Source: JAWKHR01 sp041394725
Lineage (GTDB): Bacteria; Acidobacteriota; Vicinamibacteria; Vicinamibacterales; SCN-69-37
Reading direction: 5' to 3'
NCBI GenBank assembly: GCA_041394725.1
Contig: JAWKHR010000039.1
Coordinates: forward strand, 1 to 64,000
DNA: 64,000 bases
Below the pieces are notes generated by a model. It worked only from the letters and a program-made list of their open reading frames with translations. It had not been told where the DNA came from and made no database searches. The position numbers were made by a program, and so were the translations under genes. This document shows, in pieces, positions 46,476-55,647 of this stretch; position 1 is the first letter of the stretch, and the number at the start of each line of letters is the position of its first letter.

Positions 46476-46733
46476 GCTTACCTCGTCATCCAAACTTCGG
46501 CTCGCTTCAGGTTATTGGCCTGGCGTCGGAGCGATGCAACGACCGCACCGTTTGCTTATTCTGTACTGGTGGTGTGTATCACGACCGAATGCGGTCAGCC
46601 AAGCCTTACCTGACCTCAAATCTGAGGATCGAATCACGTTTTCGTAGGCACAACCAACGCGCGAGGTACTGGTGTCCGCCCGAAACCAAACGGTCGGTGA
46701 GGTCGGTGAGAGCGTAGCCCACCCCGCGGCCTC
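46476..46733. other. AT-richer gap with no supported gene
   Basis: This stretch lies between the start region of the sigma-like gene and the stop of the TIGR02757 gene. It is less GC-rich than its surroundings. An 84-codon plus-strand frame (46463-46717) crosses it but has no recognisable domain and the wrong base bias. On the minus strand a TTGCAT, 17-base spacer, AATAAC arrangement near 46512-46540 is a weak promoter candidate for the sigma cassette. Nothing else is recognised. Confidence 0.4.
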
Positions 46734-47648
46734 TTACCTTCGCGCAGCCGCTCGCGTCCGGCAGTGCGGCCGCAGCGGGCACTGCGCGTCACCCCGCCGG
46801 GTGCCGTAGCCGCAGGCGCCCATCATGCTCAGGTGGCAGAGCGAGAAGTCGTAGCGCACCGGATCGTCCGGGTCCATGCGCCGGAGCGCCGCGGTGATGT
46901 CGGTGGCCATCTTCCAGCCCGGCGTCGCGCGCGCGGTGAGGCCGAGGCACCGGCCGACTCGGATGGTGTGCGTGTCGAGCGGCACGACGAGCTGGCGCGC
47001 CGGCACCTGCGTCCAGCCGCCGGGATCGACGCCGTCGCGCCGCACCATCCACCGCAGGAAAAGGTTCAGCCGCTTGCACGCGCCGCCGCCGGAGGGGCGA
47101 GAGAAGAAGTAGTACGCACCGGGCGACGCCGGTACCCGCCCGTAGATCGGCCGGAGATCGATCTCGCGCGCGGCCGCCGCGAACTGCTCGAGCGACGGCC
47201 CGACGTCCTCGGCCGCCGCGTCGTGGCCGGCGGCAAAGGCCGCTTCGATCGACCCGTACCGCGCCCGCCACTGCCGCAGGATCCACAGCACCGCCGAGAG
47301 GTCCGTGCCGCGTGTCCAGCGATGGACGAACGTCGCCAGCCGCGCGCCGTCGGCACGCGGATCGAAGGCGTCAATCGCGCGCGCGGGCGAGGGACCGAGC
47401 AGCCGGCACACGGTTTCGATCGACGCCACGATCGACGCGACGCGGCCGAACGCCAGGCCGGCCGCGAGGAACCCGACGACCTCGCGGTCGTGGAGATCCG
47501 GGTAGCGGCGGACGACCTGGATCGGATCGAACGCGGACTCGGGATGGTCGAACGCGGTGTACAGGCGGTCGAGCACCGGCTTGAGCGCCACCGGATCGAA
47601 CCGCCGGCGCGGCGCCCGGCGCCGACGGACGGGAGCGGGGACGGCCAC
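46734..47648 (-). CDS. TIGR02757 (DUF2400) family protein
   Basis: This is a 304-residue protein if GTG 47648 is used; a later GTG (VALKPVLDRLY) would remove about 20 basic residues and is equally plausible. It matches the TIGR02757 family: LKPVLDRLYTAFDHPESAF, DREVVGFLAAGLAFGRVASI, KRLNLFLRWMVRRDGVDPGG, VPLDTHTIRVGRCLGLT, and a C-terminal Cys cluster (SLCHLSMMGACG, AQCPLRPHC). The fold is related to helix-hairpin-helix DNA glycosylases, and the Cys cluster recalls their iron-sulfur site, but no activity is established. It is the last gene of the pyrR-led operon, 23 nt after the PyrE homologue. Confidence 0.85.
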   Translation of the reverse strand: MAVPAPVRRRRAPRRRFDPVALKPVLDRLYTAFDHPESAFDPIQVVRRYPDLHDREVVGFLAAGLAFGRVASIVASIETVCRLLGPSPARAIDAFDPRADGARLATFVHRWTRGTDLSAVLWILRQWRARYGSIEAAFAAGHDAAAEDVGPSLEQFAAAAREIDLRPIYGRVPASPGAYYFFSRPSGGGACKRLNLFLRWMVRRDGVDPGGWTQVPARQLVVPLDTHTIRVGRCLGLTARATPGWKMATDITAALRRMDPDDPVRYDFSLCHLSMMGACGYGTRRGDAQCPLRPHCRTRAAARR

Positions 47649-47671
47649 CGGCCTGCTTCCGGCCCCTCGCC

Positions 47672-48298
47672 TCAGAACCGGGTGATCGGCCGGCCCGCCT
47701 TGCAGAGCGGGCAGTCGGCGGCCGGGTGGTTCTCGGGCGCCGGATACTCGGCGAGCGCGATGTTCGGCACGTCGAGCGTGACGAGCGCCTCGAGGCGGTC
47801 GCAGATCTGCGCGGTGGCGATGACCGTGCCGCCGGCCGCCTCGATCACCTTCCGCGCGCGCTCGAACGTCTGCCCCGTGTTGCGCACGTCGTCCACGAGC
47901 AGCACGCGCCGGCCCTTGACGACGTCGCGGTAGAACGGCCGCAGCATCAGCGCGCCGGTGGCCGGGTCCACCGAGAGCGGCGCGAAGCTGGTGGGCGGCC
48001 GCGTCAGGCTGCGCCGGCCGTCGATCAGGCCGGCCACCGTGTGCGCGAACAGCGCCCCGCCCATCACCGGCCCGGCCACGACCTCGGTGCCCGACAGCAC
48101 CGCCTCGGGCAGGACGTCGATCAGGTCCTGCGCGAGCCGCCAGATGAGCGACGGCTGCCGGAAGATCCGGTGCGGGTTCAGGTACACGCTGCCGTGGTAC
48201 CCGTTGCCGTAGTCGAAGTGCCCGTCGAGCATGAGCACCGCGTGTTCCTTGAGCTGCGCCAGGGCTTCCCGGCGCCGTTCCGTCTCCTTCGTCGTCAC
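47672..48298 (-). CDS. Orotate phosphoribosyltransferase-like protein (second PyrE homologue)
   Basis: This is a 208-residue type I phosphoribosyltransferase. Features are VLMLDGHFDYGNGYHGSVYLNP, VVAGPVMGGALFA and the PRPP loop RVLLVDDVRNTGQTFER. It ends in a Cys pair, DCPLCKAGRPI, like the shorter PyrE at 32592-33164. Its start GTG 48298 directly abuts the pyrC stop, so it is in the pyrimidine operon, which argues for orotate as substrate. Having two divergent copies suggests either specialisation or that one acts on another base. I leave the symbol blank because the assignment between the two copies is not certain. Confidence 0.8.
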   Translation of the reverse strand: MTTKETERRREALAQLKEHAVLMLDGHFDYGNGYHGSVYLNPHRIFRQPSLIWRLAQDLIDVLPEAVLSGTEVVAGPVMGGALFAHTVAGLIDGRRSLTRPPTSFAPLSVDPATGALMLRPFYRDVVKGRRVLLVDDVRNTGQTFERARKVIEAAGGTVIATAQICDRLEALVTLDVPNIALAEYPAPENHPAADCPLCKAGRPITRF

Positions 48299-49615
48299 CT
48301 ACAGCTCCGCGCGGCCCAGGGCCGCCTGATGAACGAACACCGCCCGGCCGCCGACGATCGTGGCGGCGACCGCGCCCCGCAGCGTCCAGCCGTCGAACGG
48401 GGTGTTCTTCGATTTCGACACGAGCGCCCGCGCGTCGATCGTCACCTCGTGGTCGGGCGCGAGGATCGTCAGGTCCGCCGGGCTGCCCTCCGCGAGCGTC
48501 CCGCCGGGCACCTTCAGGATGCGGGCCGGGTTCACGGCCAGCAGCTCCACCAGTCGCGGCAGGCCGATCACGCCGGCGTGCACCAGCCGGTCGAGGCAGA
48601 GCGGCACGCACGTCTCGAGCCCGACGATGCCGAAGGGCGCGCGGTCGAACTCGAGCGCCTTCTCGTCGGCATGGTGCGGTGCGTGGTCGGTGGCAATCAC
48701 GTCGATCGACCCGTCGCGGATCCCCTCGACCATGGCCACGCGGTCGGCCTCCTCGCGCAGCGGCGGGTTCATCTTGAAGTTCGTGTCGTAGCCGCCGTGC
48801 TCGTTGAGCGCGGCGTCGGTCAGCGTGAAGTGGTGCGGGGCGACCTCGCAGGTCACCGCGACGCCGCGTGCCTTGCCCTCGCGCACCGCGCGCAGCGACT
48901 GCCGCGCGCTCATGTGCGCGACGTGGAACCTGGCGTCCCCGCCGACCAGCTCGGTCAGCGAGATGTCGCGCTCGACCCAGATCGACTCGGCCGCGCCGGG
49001 AATGCCGCGCAGGCCCAGCATCGACGCCACCGCGCCCTCGTGCGCGACGCCGTCGCCCTTGAGCGACGGGTCCTCGCAGTGGTCGATGACCGGCATCCCG
49101 AACATCCCCGCGTACTCGAGCGCGCGGCGCATCAGGAGCGACGTGGACACCGGGTGGCCGTCGTCGGTGATCGCGACGCAGCCGGCCGCCCGCAGGTCGC
49201 CAATCTCGGCGAGCTGGTCGCCCTTCGACCGGATCGATACCGCGCCGATGGGATACACGCGCGCCAGCGCGGCCTGTGACGCGCGCTTCAGGATGAACTC
49301 GGTGACCGAGGCCTGATCGTTGACCGGGTCGGTGTTCGGCATGCAGGCGACGGCCGTGAACCCGCCGGCGACCGCCGAACGCGTCCCGGTCTCGACCGTC
49401 TCCTTGTGCTCCTGCCCGGGCTCGCGCAGGTGCACGTGCATGTCGATGAGCCCCGGCGTGACCACGCACCCGGCCGGCAGCTCGACCACCCGCGCGCCGT
49501 CCACCGGCAGGTCCCGGCCCACGCGCGCGATCCGATCCCCCTCGATCAGCACGTCGAACGTGCCGTTCCGGCTCGCGGCCGGATCGACGACGTGCACGGA
49601 CTTCAACAGCAGCAT
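48299..49615 (-). CDS. pyrC: Dihydroorotase
   Basis: This is a 438-residue amidohydrolase (multifunctional-type dihydroorotase). Zinc ligands lie in LIDMHVHLREPG, and later metal and substrate segments are AVACMPNTDPVND, VIDHCEDPSLKGDG, FHVAHMSARQSL and IATDHAPHHADEKALEF. It catalyses cyclisation of carbamoyl aspartate to dihydroorotate in pyrimidine synthesis. It starts 1 nt after the pyrB stop and is followed without a gap by the PyrE homologue. Length and motif order are normal, and no frame breaks are seen here, unlike in the pyrK-pyrD-pyrF group. Confidence 0.95.
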   Translation of the reverse strand: MLLLKSVHVVDPAASRNGTFDVLIEGDRIARVGRDLPVDGARVVELPAGCVVTPGLIDMHVHLREPGQEHKETVETGTRSAVAGGFTAVACMPNTDPVNDQASVTEFILKRASQAALARVYPIGAVSIRSKGDQLAEIGDLRAAGCVAITDDGHPVSTSLLMRRALEYAGMFGMPVIDHCEDPSLKGDGVAHEGAVASMLGLRGIPGAAESIWVERDISLTELVGGDARFHVAHMSARQSLRAVREGKARGVAVTCEVAPHHFTLTDAALNEHGGYDTNFKMNPPLREEADRVAMVEGIRDGSIDVIATDHAPHHADEKALEFDRAPFGIVGLETCVPLCLDRLVHAGVIGLPRLVELLAVNPARILKVPGGTLAEGSPADLTILAPDHEVTIDARALVSKSKNTPFDGWTLRGAVAATIVGGRAVFVHQAALGRAEL

Positions 49616-49616
49616 C

Positions 49617-50557
<941 letters not shown>

Positions 50558-50561
<4 letters not shown>

Positions 50562-51088
50562 CCCTCCACCTCCACCTCGTCGCGGCCGTCGATCTCGCTG
50601 AGCCGCACCTGCACGCTCTGCGTCGGCGCGGTCGGGATGTTGCGCCCGACGTAGTCGGCGCGAATCGGCAGCTCGCGGTGCCCGCGGTCCACCAGCACCA
50701 CCAGCTGGATGGCGCGCGGCCGCCCGAAGTCCACCAGCGCGTCGAGCGCGGCGCGAATCGTCCGGCCCGTGTAGAGCACGTCGTCCACCAGCAGGATGAG
50801 CCGGTTGTCGAGCGAGAACGGGATGTCCGTGCTCCGGATCACCGGCTGCGGCCCCACCGCGTGCCGCATCAGGTCGTCGCGGTAGAGCGTGATGTCGAGC
50901 GCGCCGGTCGGCACGTCCACGCCCGACAGATCGCGCAGGTGCGCCGCCAGCCGGTTCGCGAGCGGCACGCCGCGCGACCGGATCCCGACGAGCGCCAGGT
51001 CCTCGGCGCCGCGATTGCGTTCGAGAATCTCGTGGGCGATGCGCAGCAGGCTGCGCGAGACGCGGTCCGCGTCCATCACGATGGGCAT
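50558..51088 (-). CDS. pyrR: Bifunctional PyrR: pyr operon RNA-binding regulator and uracil phosphoribosyltransferase
   Basis: This is a 176-residue protein of the PRTase fold. RIAHEILERNRGAEDLALVGI, RSRGVPLANRLA, GALDITLYRDDL and the PRPP loop LILLVDDVLYTGRTIRAALDA match PyrR. In Gram-positive bacteria and others it binds a hairpin in pyr mRNA when UMP is plentiful and reduces downstream expression. ATG 51088 has GAGGG upstream. An RNA motif fitting the PyrR site lies about 95-110 nt before the gene (51184-51195), so the operon probably regulates itself. Confidence 0.95.
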
Positions 51089-51136
51089 GCGACCCTCGAC
51101 GGGAGCGGAACGCTCGGCGGAAGCAGGAATGGAGCG

Positions 51137-51198
51137 TGGCGCGGGCGCGCCAGGGACGGAACGGTCATGGTCACCTCTTCGCGGCCTCGCAGGACCGC
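51137..51198 (-). promoter_or_regulatory. Putative PyrR-binding leader RNA of the pyrR operon
   Basis: On the minus strand, bases 51195-51184 read GTCCTGCGAGGC, fitting the PyrR anti-antiterminator consensus RUCCNGNGAGGY at every position. The motif sits in a hairpin (51181-51198) whose outer stem is GCGG/CCGC. Just downstream come an AAGAGG and ATG (51168), then a 7-bp stem (51137-51152, TGGCGCG arms) that could act as a terminator or block ribosomes. The mechanism (attenuation or translational control) is not resolved. Confidence 0.7.
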
Positions 51199-51276
51199 GT
51201 TAAAGAGCGACGACGATCGTAGCACAGTACCCCGCCACGCGCGTGACGGACGCGTGACGTGTCGCCCGCCGGCGCG

Positions 51277-53022
51277 TCACTTCTCGTGCGTGAGCACGTA
51301 GCTGACCGGCCGCTCCACGGTATAGCTCCGCAGGAACAGGTCGGTCCGCGCGAACCCGTCCATGTCCCGCCCGACGTCCAGGCCCAGGTAGTAGAGCACC
51401 GTCGGCGCGAGATCGACGATGGCGCCGCGGCGGAGCTGGCCGTGGGTGACGTTGGTGCCCGCGGCGAGGAGGAAGCCGTCCGGCGCCGGCTCGTGCGTGC
51501 CCGACGGGTCGGACCGCCCGAGCAGCCGCGCCAGCAGCCGCTTGGACGGCGCCGTGCCCGTCATCCCGAACCCCGAGACCACCAGCAGCAGGTCGCCCGG
51601 GTCGAGCTGCGCCATCGCCCGGCCCACCTCGGCGTCCACCACGCCGTAGTACCGGTCCAGCGGCGACCGCTGCGCGTCCTCCGACCGCAGCTCGCCGAAC
51701 AGCTCGGGCTGCGCGCGATCCAGATAGGCGTGGCCGAGCCCGTCGAGTCCCTCGAAGCGGACGATCATCAGCCGCGGGTTGAACTGCCGCTCCAGCTCGC
51801 GCGCCGCGTCCGCGTAGGCGCGGTCCCAGCGCGCCGGCATCACGCCGCCCGGCTCGGCCTCGCCCGGCATCGCGGCCGGCAGCACGTCCGTCCACGGCCG
51901 GTTCTGCCAGTCGTCGAACACCTCGCGCGCCACCGTGGCCGCCGTCGTCGGATCGGCGCGGCCGGCGTCGGCCAGGCGGAACGGCGAGCTGGTCGCCTCG
52001 TCGAACCGGTCGCTCACCACGTAGCCGAGCGTCGCCTCGGCCGGCTCGGTCATCGGCCAGTCCACCACGCCCGCGGCCAGGCCGTAGTCCGAGAGGATGT
52101 CCCAGACCGGCCGCGCCTCCAGGCCCTCGGCCGTGATCAGCTCCTCGGCGGTCACGAAGCCCTGGAGCACGAGCGCGTTCGCGAAGCAGTAGTCCGGCAG
52201 CAGGTCCACCGTCTCCGGGTCGTCGGGCCGCACGCGGTACCGCGAGTTCGAGCGGACGCCGGTCTTCGGCGGGTACTTGCCGGTCGCCGCCGCGGCCCAC
52301 ACGGGCGCGGCCTGCGTGGGCTTGAGGGTGGCGAGGTCCATTTCCGCGCCGCGGTCGAGCAGGTTGCCGAAGTTCGGGAGGCGCCCCGCCGCCACGCGCG
52401 TGCGGATGAAATCGAGCGACGCGCCGTCGAGCGCGATCACGCGGACCCGCGGCGTCTTCGGCGCCTGCCGGGCCAGCACCTGGCGCTTGGCGGCCGGCAG
52501 CGGCAGCTCCACAGGCCCGCGCAGCCACAGCGGCGCCACGATGGAGGCGACCATGACGACGGTGAAGAACACGCCGGTCGCGCGGCTGCCGCGACGGCCG
52601 AACGAGTAGCGCAGGATGGCGATGGTGAGCAGCAGCCCGGCGCAGAGCGACGTCGCGAGCGCGCCCTCGCGCATCCGCTCGGCGGCGCCGTCCGAGAGCA
52701 CCGCGCGGAACCCGCGCAGGTTGGCCCACGTCACCCAGGCGGCGAGCATCGCGCCGCCGGCGCCCAGCCACGCCAGCAGGCGCACGCTGAGCCAGGCGGG
52801 CTTCAGCGGCTGCACGAGCAGCGCCTCCCGGGCCAGCAGCAGCACGAACATCGTGACCGAGAGGTAGGTCCCGTAGAACATCAGGAGCGCCAGGAACCAG
52901 CGCCAGGCGGTGATCGAGACGACCGAGACCTGCGGGTTGAGCTGGAGCACGAGCACGACGAGGAACATGGCCACGAGGACGCCGCCCGCGACGGCGTTGG
53001 TCATCAGCCGGAACACGCGCAC
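51277..53022 (-). CDS. Membrane-bound alkaline-phosphatase-superfamily (nucleotide pyrophosphatase/phosphodiesterase-like) protein
   Basis: This is a 581-residue protein starting at GTG. The first 190 residues hold four or five membrane helices (for example GGVLVAMFLVVLVLQL, FFTVVMVASIVAPLWL). The rest is a phosphodiesterase-like domain: VRVIALDGASLDFI provides the first metal Asp, and LKPTQAAPVWAAAATGKYPP contains the Thr nucleophile position. VIRFEGLDGLGHAYLD and LLVVSGFGMTG are later metal-site blocks, and the YYLGLDVGRDMDG ending is typical. It could transfer or remove phospho-groups on surface lipids or glycans. It lies between the divergent pyrimidine operons without an obvious link. 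Confidence 0.82.
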   Translation of the reverse strand: MRVFRLMTNAVAGGVLVAMFLVVLVLQLNPQVSVVSITAWRWFLALLMFYGTYLSVTMFVLLLAREALLVQPLKPAWLSVRLLAWLGAGGAMLAAWVTWANLRGFRAVLSDGAAERMREGALATSLCAGLLLTIAILRYSFGRRGSRATGVFFTVVMVASIVAPLWLRGPVELPLPAAKRQVLARQAPKTPRVRVIALDGASLDFIRTRVAAGRLPNFGNLLDRGAEMDLATLKPTQAAPVWAAAATGKYPPKTGVRSNSRYRVRPDDPETVDLLPDYCFANALVLQGFVTAEELITAEGLEARPVWDILSDYGLAAGVVDWPMTEPAEATLGYVVSDRFDEATSSPFRLADAGRADPTTAATVAREVFDDWQNRPWTDVLPAAMPGEAEPGGVMPARWDRAYADAARELERQFNPRLMIVRFEGLDGLGHAYLDRAQPELFGELRSEDAQRSPLDRYYGVVDAEVGRAMAQLDPGDLLLVVSGFGMTGTAPSKRLLARLLGRSDPSGTHEPAPDGFLLAAGTNVTHGQLRRGAIVDLAPTVLYYLGLDVGRDMDGFARTDLFLRSYTVERPVSYVLTHEK

Positions 53023-53050
53023 AGGGGCACTATGACATGGCGCATTGGGG

Positions 53051-53078
53051 TCGGCGTTCGGCGCTCGGCGCTCGGCGT
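53051..53078. repeat. Four 7-bp tandem repeats (TCGGCGY)
   Basis: The units TCGGCGT, TCGGCGC, TCGGCGC and TCGGCGT run head to tail in the 135-nt gap between the phosphatase-fold gene and the next upstream gene. A second 7-mer run (CGGCGGG) closes the gap near 53140. They have no visible coding role. Confidence 0.6.
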
Positions 53079-53157
53079 GCGCGTGACCGGCCTTCGGCGC
53101 GCGGCGTTCGACGCGCGCGTGGCTGGCGCTCGCGTTCGGGCGGCGGGCGGCGGGCGG

Positions 53158-54336
53158 CTATCGCGCGAGCAGGGCCTCGAGCTTGTCGAGGGGGAACCGC
53201 TGCTCGAACGCCGTCTTCCAGGCGACGGCCGCGGGACTCTCCTTCTCCCATCGCCACAACAGGGCGACGATCTGTGGTTCGTCGGGCGGCAGGCCGGACT
53301 GGAAGTACGACGGGTCCACTACGACGAGCATCCGGCCGTCCTCGGTGCCGTCCGTGAACTCGCCGGTGAAGGCCCGCCTGAGCCCCTCCGGCAGGACCGC
53401 CGGCCGATCCATCTCGCCCGGATGCGCGGCCCGGTACCGGCTGACGGTCTGCAGCTGCCCGGCGAGATTCGCGGCCAGCCTGGCCTGCTGCTGCGTCTTC
53501 TGCTCGCGCGCCTGCGCCAGGCCGCGCTCCAGCTCGGCGACCATCGTGTCGCGCGCCTGGCCGGTCATCGTCTTCCTGATCTCCTCGATCTGGCCAGCCA
53601 GGTTGCGCTCGAGTTCGTCCATCCTGCCGGCAGCCTCGTCGGCCTGCTGCTGCCAGTAGCGCGCGAGGCCGTCGAGATACTGGCGCCGCGACACCGGCGC
53701 CCAGGGCACCCGGCCGCGGCGCGTGAACAGCAGCGCCCGGCCGTCCCCGAACCCGAGCCACGCGCGATACAACGGCTGGCCACGCAGTTCCCCGATCGCG
53801 GGCGCGAGCATCCAGACCCGGTGGCGTCCACCGTCGAACTCCAGCTCGCCGACCTCCGAGAGCAGCCGGTCCAGGCTGTTGACGTGGACGTGGGCCCAGT
53901 TGCCCGTCTCGTCGGCGAGCGATGCCCGCCCCGTACTCTTCGGGCAGAGCCACGTCTTGTAGAGCGAGTCGTAGCCGTACCGATAGGGCCCGCCCTCGAT
54001 CTCGTCGCCGTACGGGCGGATGGACGCGTAGCCTTCGGCCGCGGTCCCGCGGGGCTCGGGATAGGCGTCGCGGAACATCGCGGCCATGGGCGCGATGCGC
54101 TTCAGCAGCGCCGCGTGTCGCGCGCGCGGCGCGACGTTCGCGGCAAACGCCAGGTCCGGCGGATTCTCCTTCCAGGCACCGGGCCGCTGGACGATCGAGG
54201 CCGGCGTGCACGCCTCCCCTTGTGCTCCAGCGCCGGTCAGGCCGGCCGGGCTGACCCGGCCGGGCCGTGCCTGGACCACGCCGACGGCCGCGCCGCTCAC
54301 CAGGATGACCACCACCGCGAACGTCGATCTGCGCAT
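53158..54336 (-). CDS. Secreted protein of unknown function with a coiled-coil segment
   Basis: This is a 392-residue protein. ATG 54336 with GGGAGGGG upstream precedes a signal peptide (FAVVVILVSGAAVGVVQA). The middle contains a probable periplasmic domain (IRPYGDEIEGGPYRYGYDSL, AHVHVNSLDRLLSEVGELEF). Residues about 235-305 are a charged helix (DELERNLAGQIEEIRKTM, then LERGLAQAREQKTQQQARL) likely to be coiled coil. The C-terminus resembles a small strand-rich cap (DGRMLVVVDPSYFQSGL). No family is recognised. It is divergent from the beta-lactamase-fold gene and shares its promoter region. Confidence 0.72.
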   Translation of the reverse strand: MRRSTFAVVVILVSGAAVGVVQARPGRVSPAGLTGAGAQGEACTPASIVQRPGAWKENPPDLAFAANVAPRARHAALLKRIAPMAAMFRDAYPEPRGTAAEGYASIRPYGDEIEGGPYRYGYDSLYKTWLCPKSTGRASLADETGNWAHVHVNSLDRLLSEVGELEFDGGRHRVWMLAPAIGELRGQPLYRAWLGFGDGRALLFTRRGRVPWAPVSRRQYLDGLARYWQQQADEAAGRMDELERNLAGQIEEIRKTMTGQARDTMVAELERGLAQAREQKTQQQARLAANLAGQLQTVSRYRAAHPGEMDRPAVLPEGLRRAFTGEFTDGTEDGRMLVVVDPSYFQSGLPPDEPQIVALLWRWEKESPAAVAWKTAFEQRFPLDKLEALLAR

Positions 54337-54391
54337 GGTCCCCTCCCGCGGCACAGGGTGCCACGGCCCGCGCATCCGCGCCATGGCTTCG

Positions 54392-54419
54392 TTGACCCGA
54401 GATTACTTTGCACTATAAA
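54392..54419 (+). promoter_or_regulatory. Sigma-70-type promoter for the beta-lactamase-fold gene
   Basis: TTGACC (54392-54397) and TATAAA (54414-54419) are separated by 16 bases, close to consensus and conspicuous in this GC-rich sequence. Transcription would begin about 54426, leaving a very short leader before the GGAGG and GTG 54438. The pyrK-pyrD-pyrF genes downstream may be read from it as well. Confidence 0.65.
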
Positions 54420-54437
54420 GTTGATGCCGGAGGCACG

Positions 54438-55633
54438 GTGGCAGCGAAGAAGCGTCTCGAAAGCTGGCTCGCGGTGATGGTTTTGGGCGTGGTCGGCGTG
54501 ATCATCGCGATTCTCGGGCTGTGGGCGTTCATGATCGCGACGGCGAAGCCGATCCACCCCGACCCTCGGGCCGTGACGTCCGTGCCGGGCGACGCGCCGG
54601 CATCGCGCTGGGCGGACGCCGTCGAACGGGCGCGGCAGGACGTCCGCGCGAGTCTCGCCGAGCAGAACTTGCCGGGCGTGTCGGTGGCGGTGGGCCTCGG
54701 CGGCCAGGTCGTGTGGGCCGAGGGATTCGGCTGGGCCAGCCTCGAGGACCAGCGGCCCGTGTCACCGGACACGCCGTTCCGCATCGGCACGGCGTCGATC
54801 CCGCTCACGTCGGCCGCGGTCGGCCTGCTCGTCGACCGGGACCGGTTGACGCTGGACGACGAGATCCAGGCGTCCGTGCCGGGGTTTCCGCGGAAGGCCT
54901 GGCCCGTCACGCTGCGGCAGGTGATGGCGCACGTCGCCGGCCTCGGGACCGACGAGGGCGACGAGGAGCCGGTCACACCGCACTGCGGCCGGACGGCCGA
55001 CGGGCTGCCGCGTTTCGCGGATCGCCCGCTGCGCTTCGAGCCCGGCACCGCGTTCCGGTTCTCGACGTTCGGCTGGCGGCTGGTGAGCGCGGCGGTCGAG
55101 GACGCGGGCGACGAGCCCTTCTTCACCTTCATGCGCGAGGAGGTGTTCGCCCCCTCGGCGGCGGGCACGCAGGCCGACGCCTCGCCGGGCGCGATCCCGA
55201 GCAGGCGATCTTCTACTTCCCGCGATTCGCCGCCGATCCGCGCTACGGCCCGCAGGAGCCGACCGAGATCGACTCCTCCTGCTTCGCGGGCTCCGCGGCC
55301 TTCCTGTCCACGGCGTCCGACCTCGTGCGGTTCGGCATGGCGATCGACGCCGGGACCTTCCTTCGGCCGGACACGGTGGAAGTCCTGCGGACCTCGCAGA
55401 CGCTCGCGTCGGGCGAGGCGACGGGCTACGGCCTCGGCTGGGACCTCGAGACCGTCGAGCTGGCCGGCGCGGACACGGTGCTGGCCGGCCACGACGGGTC
55501 GCTGCGCGGCGGGCGGGTGGCGTCGTTCTGGACGTGGCGCGATCGCGGGATGGTCGTGGCCGTCCTCGCGAACACGGCGTTCGCGGACACCCGGTCCATC
55601 GCGGTCGCCATCGCGCGGGCGTTCGCCCTGTAA
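54438..55633 (+). CDS. Membrane-anchored beta-lactamase-fold (class C/serine hydrolase) protein with lost active site; one frame break
   Basis: Start GTG 54438 follows GGAGG by four bases. A membrane helix (WLAVMVLGVVGVIIAILGLW) is followed by a penicillin-binding/class C beta-lactamase fold of about 370 residues. The usual S-x-x-K motif is replaced: FRIGTASIPLTSAAVGLL has Thr and Ile where Ser and Lys belong (near residue 118). The Y-x-N motif reads FSTFGW. Catalysis by the usual mechanism is therefore unlikely. The frame breaks near 55195; the remainder (AIFYFPRFAADPRYG to ARAFAL) continues in the +2 frame to 55633, consistent with one missing base. It is the first of a run of frame breaks to 57.8 kb. 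Confidence 0.7.
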
Positions 55634-55647
55634 TAGACTTTGCCGAG

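Noticed and set aside
46463..46717. 84-codon plus-strand frame in the AT-richer gap
   Set aside because: No ribosome site, no family, and codon use unlike the neighbours.
50876..51168. Possible leader peptide frame from ATG 51168, with AAGAGG upstream
   Set aside because: It overlaps most of pyrR in another frame and is Pro/Arg-rich; more likely the AAGAGG is part of the regulatory RNA.
51259..54477. 1072-codon plus-strand frame across the phosphatase and secreted genes
   Set aside because: Antisense shadow; no recognisable domain, and it spans the intergenic repeats.
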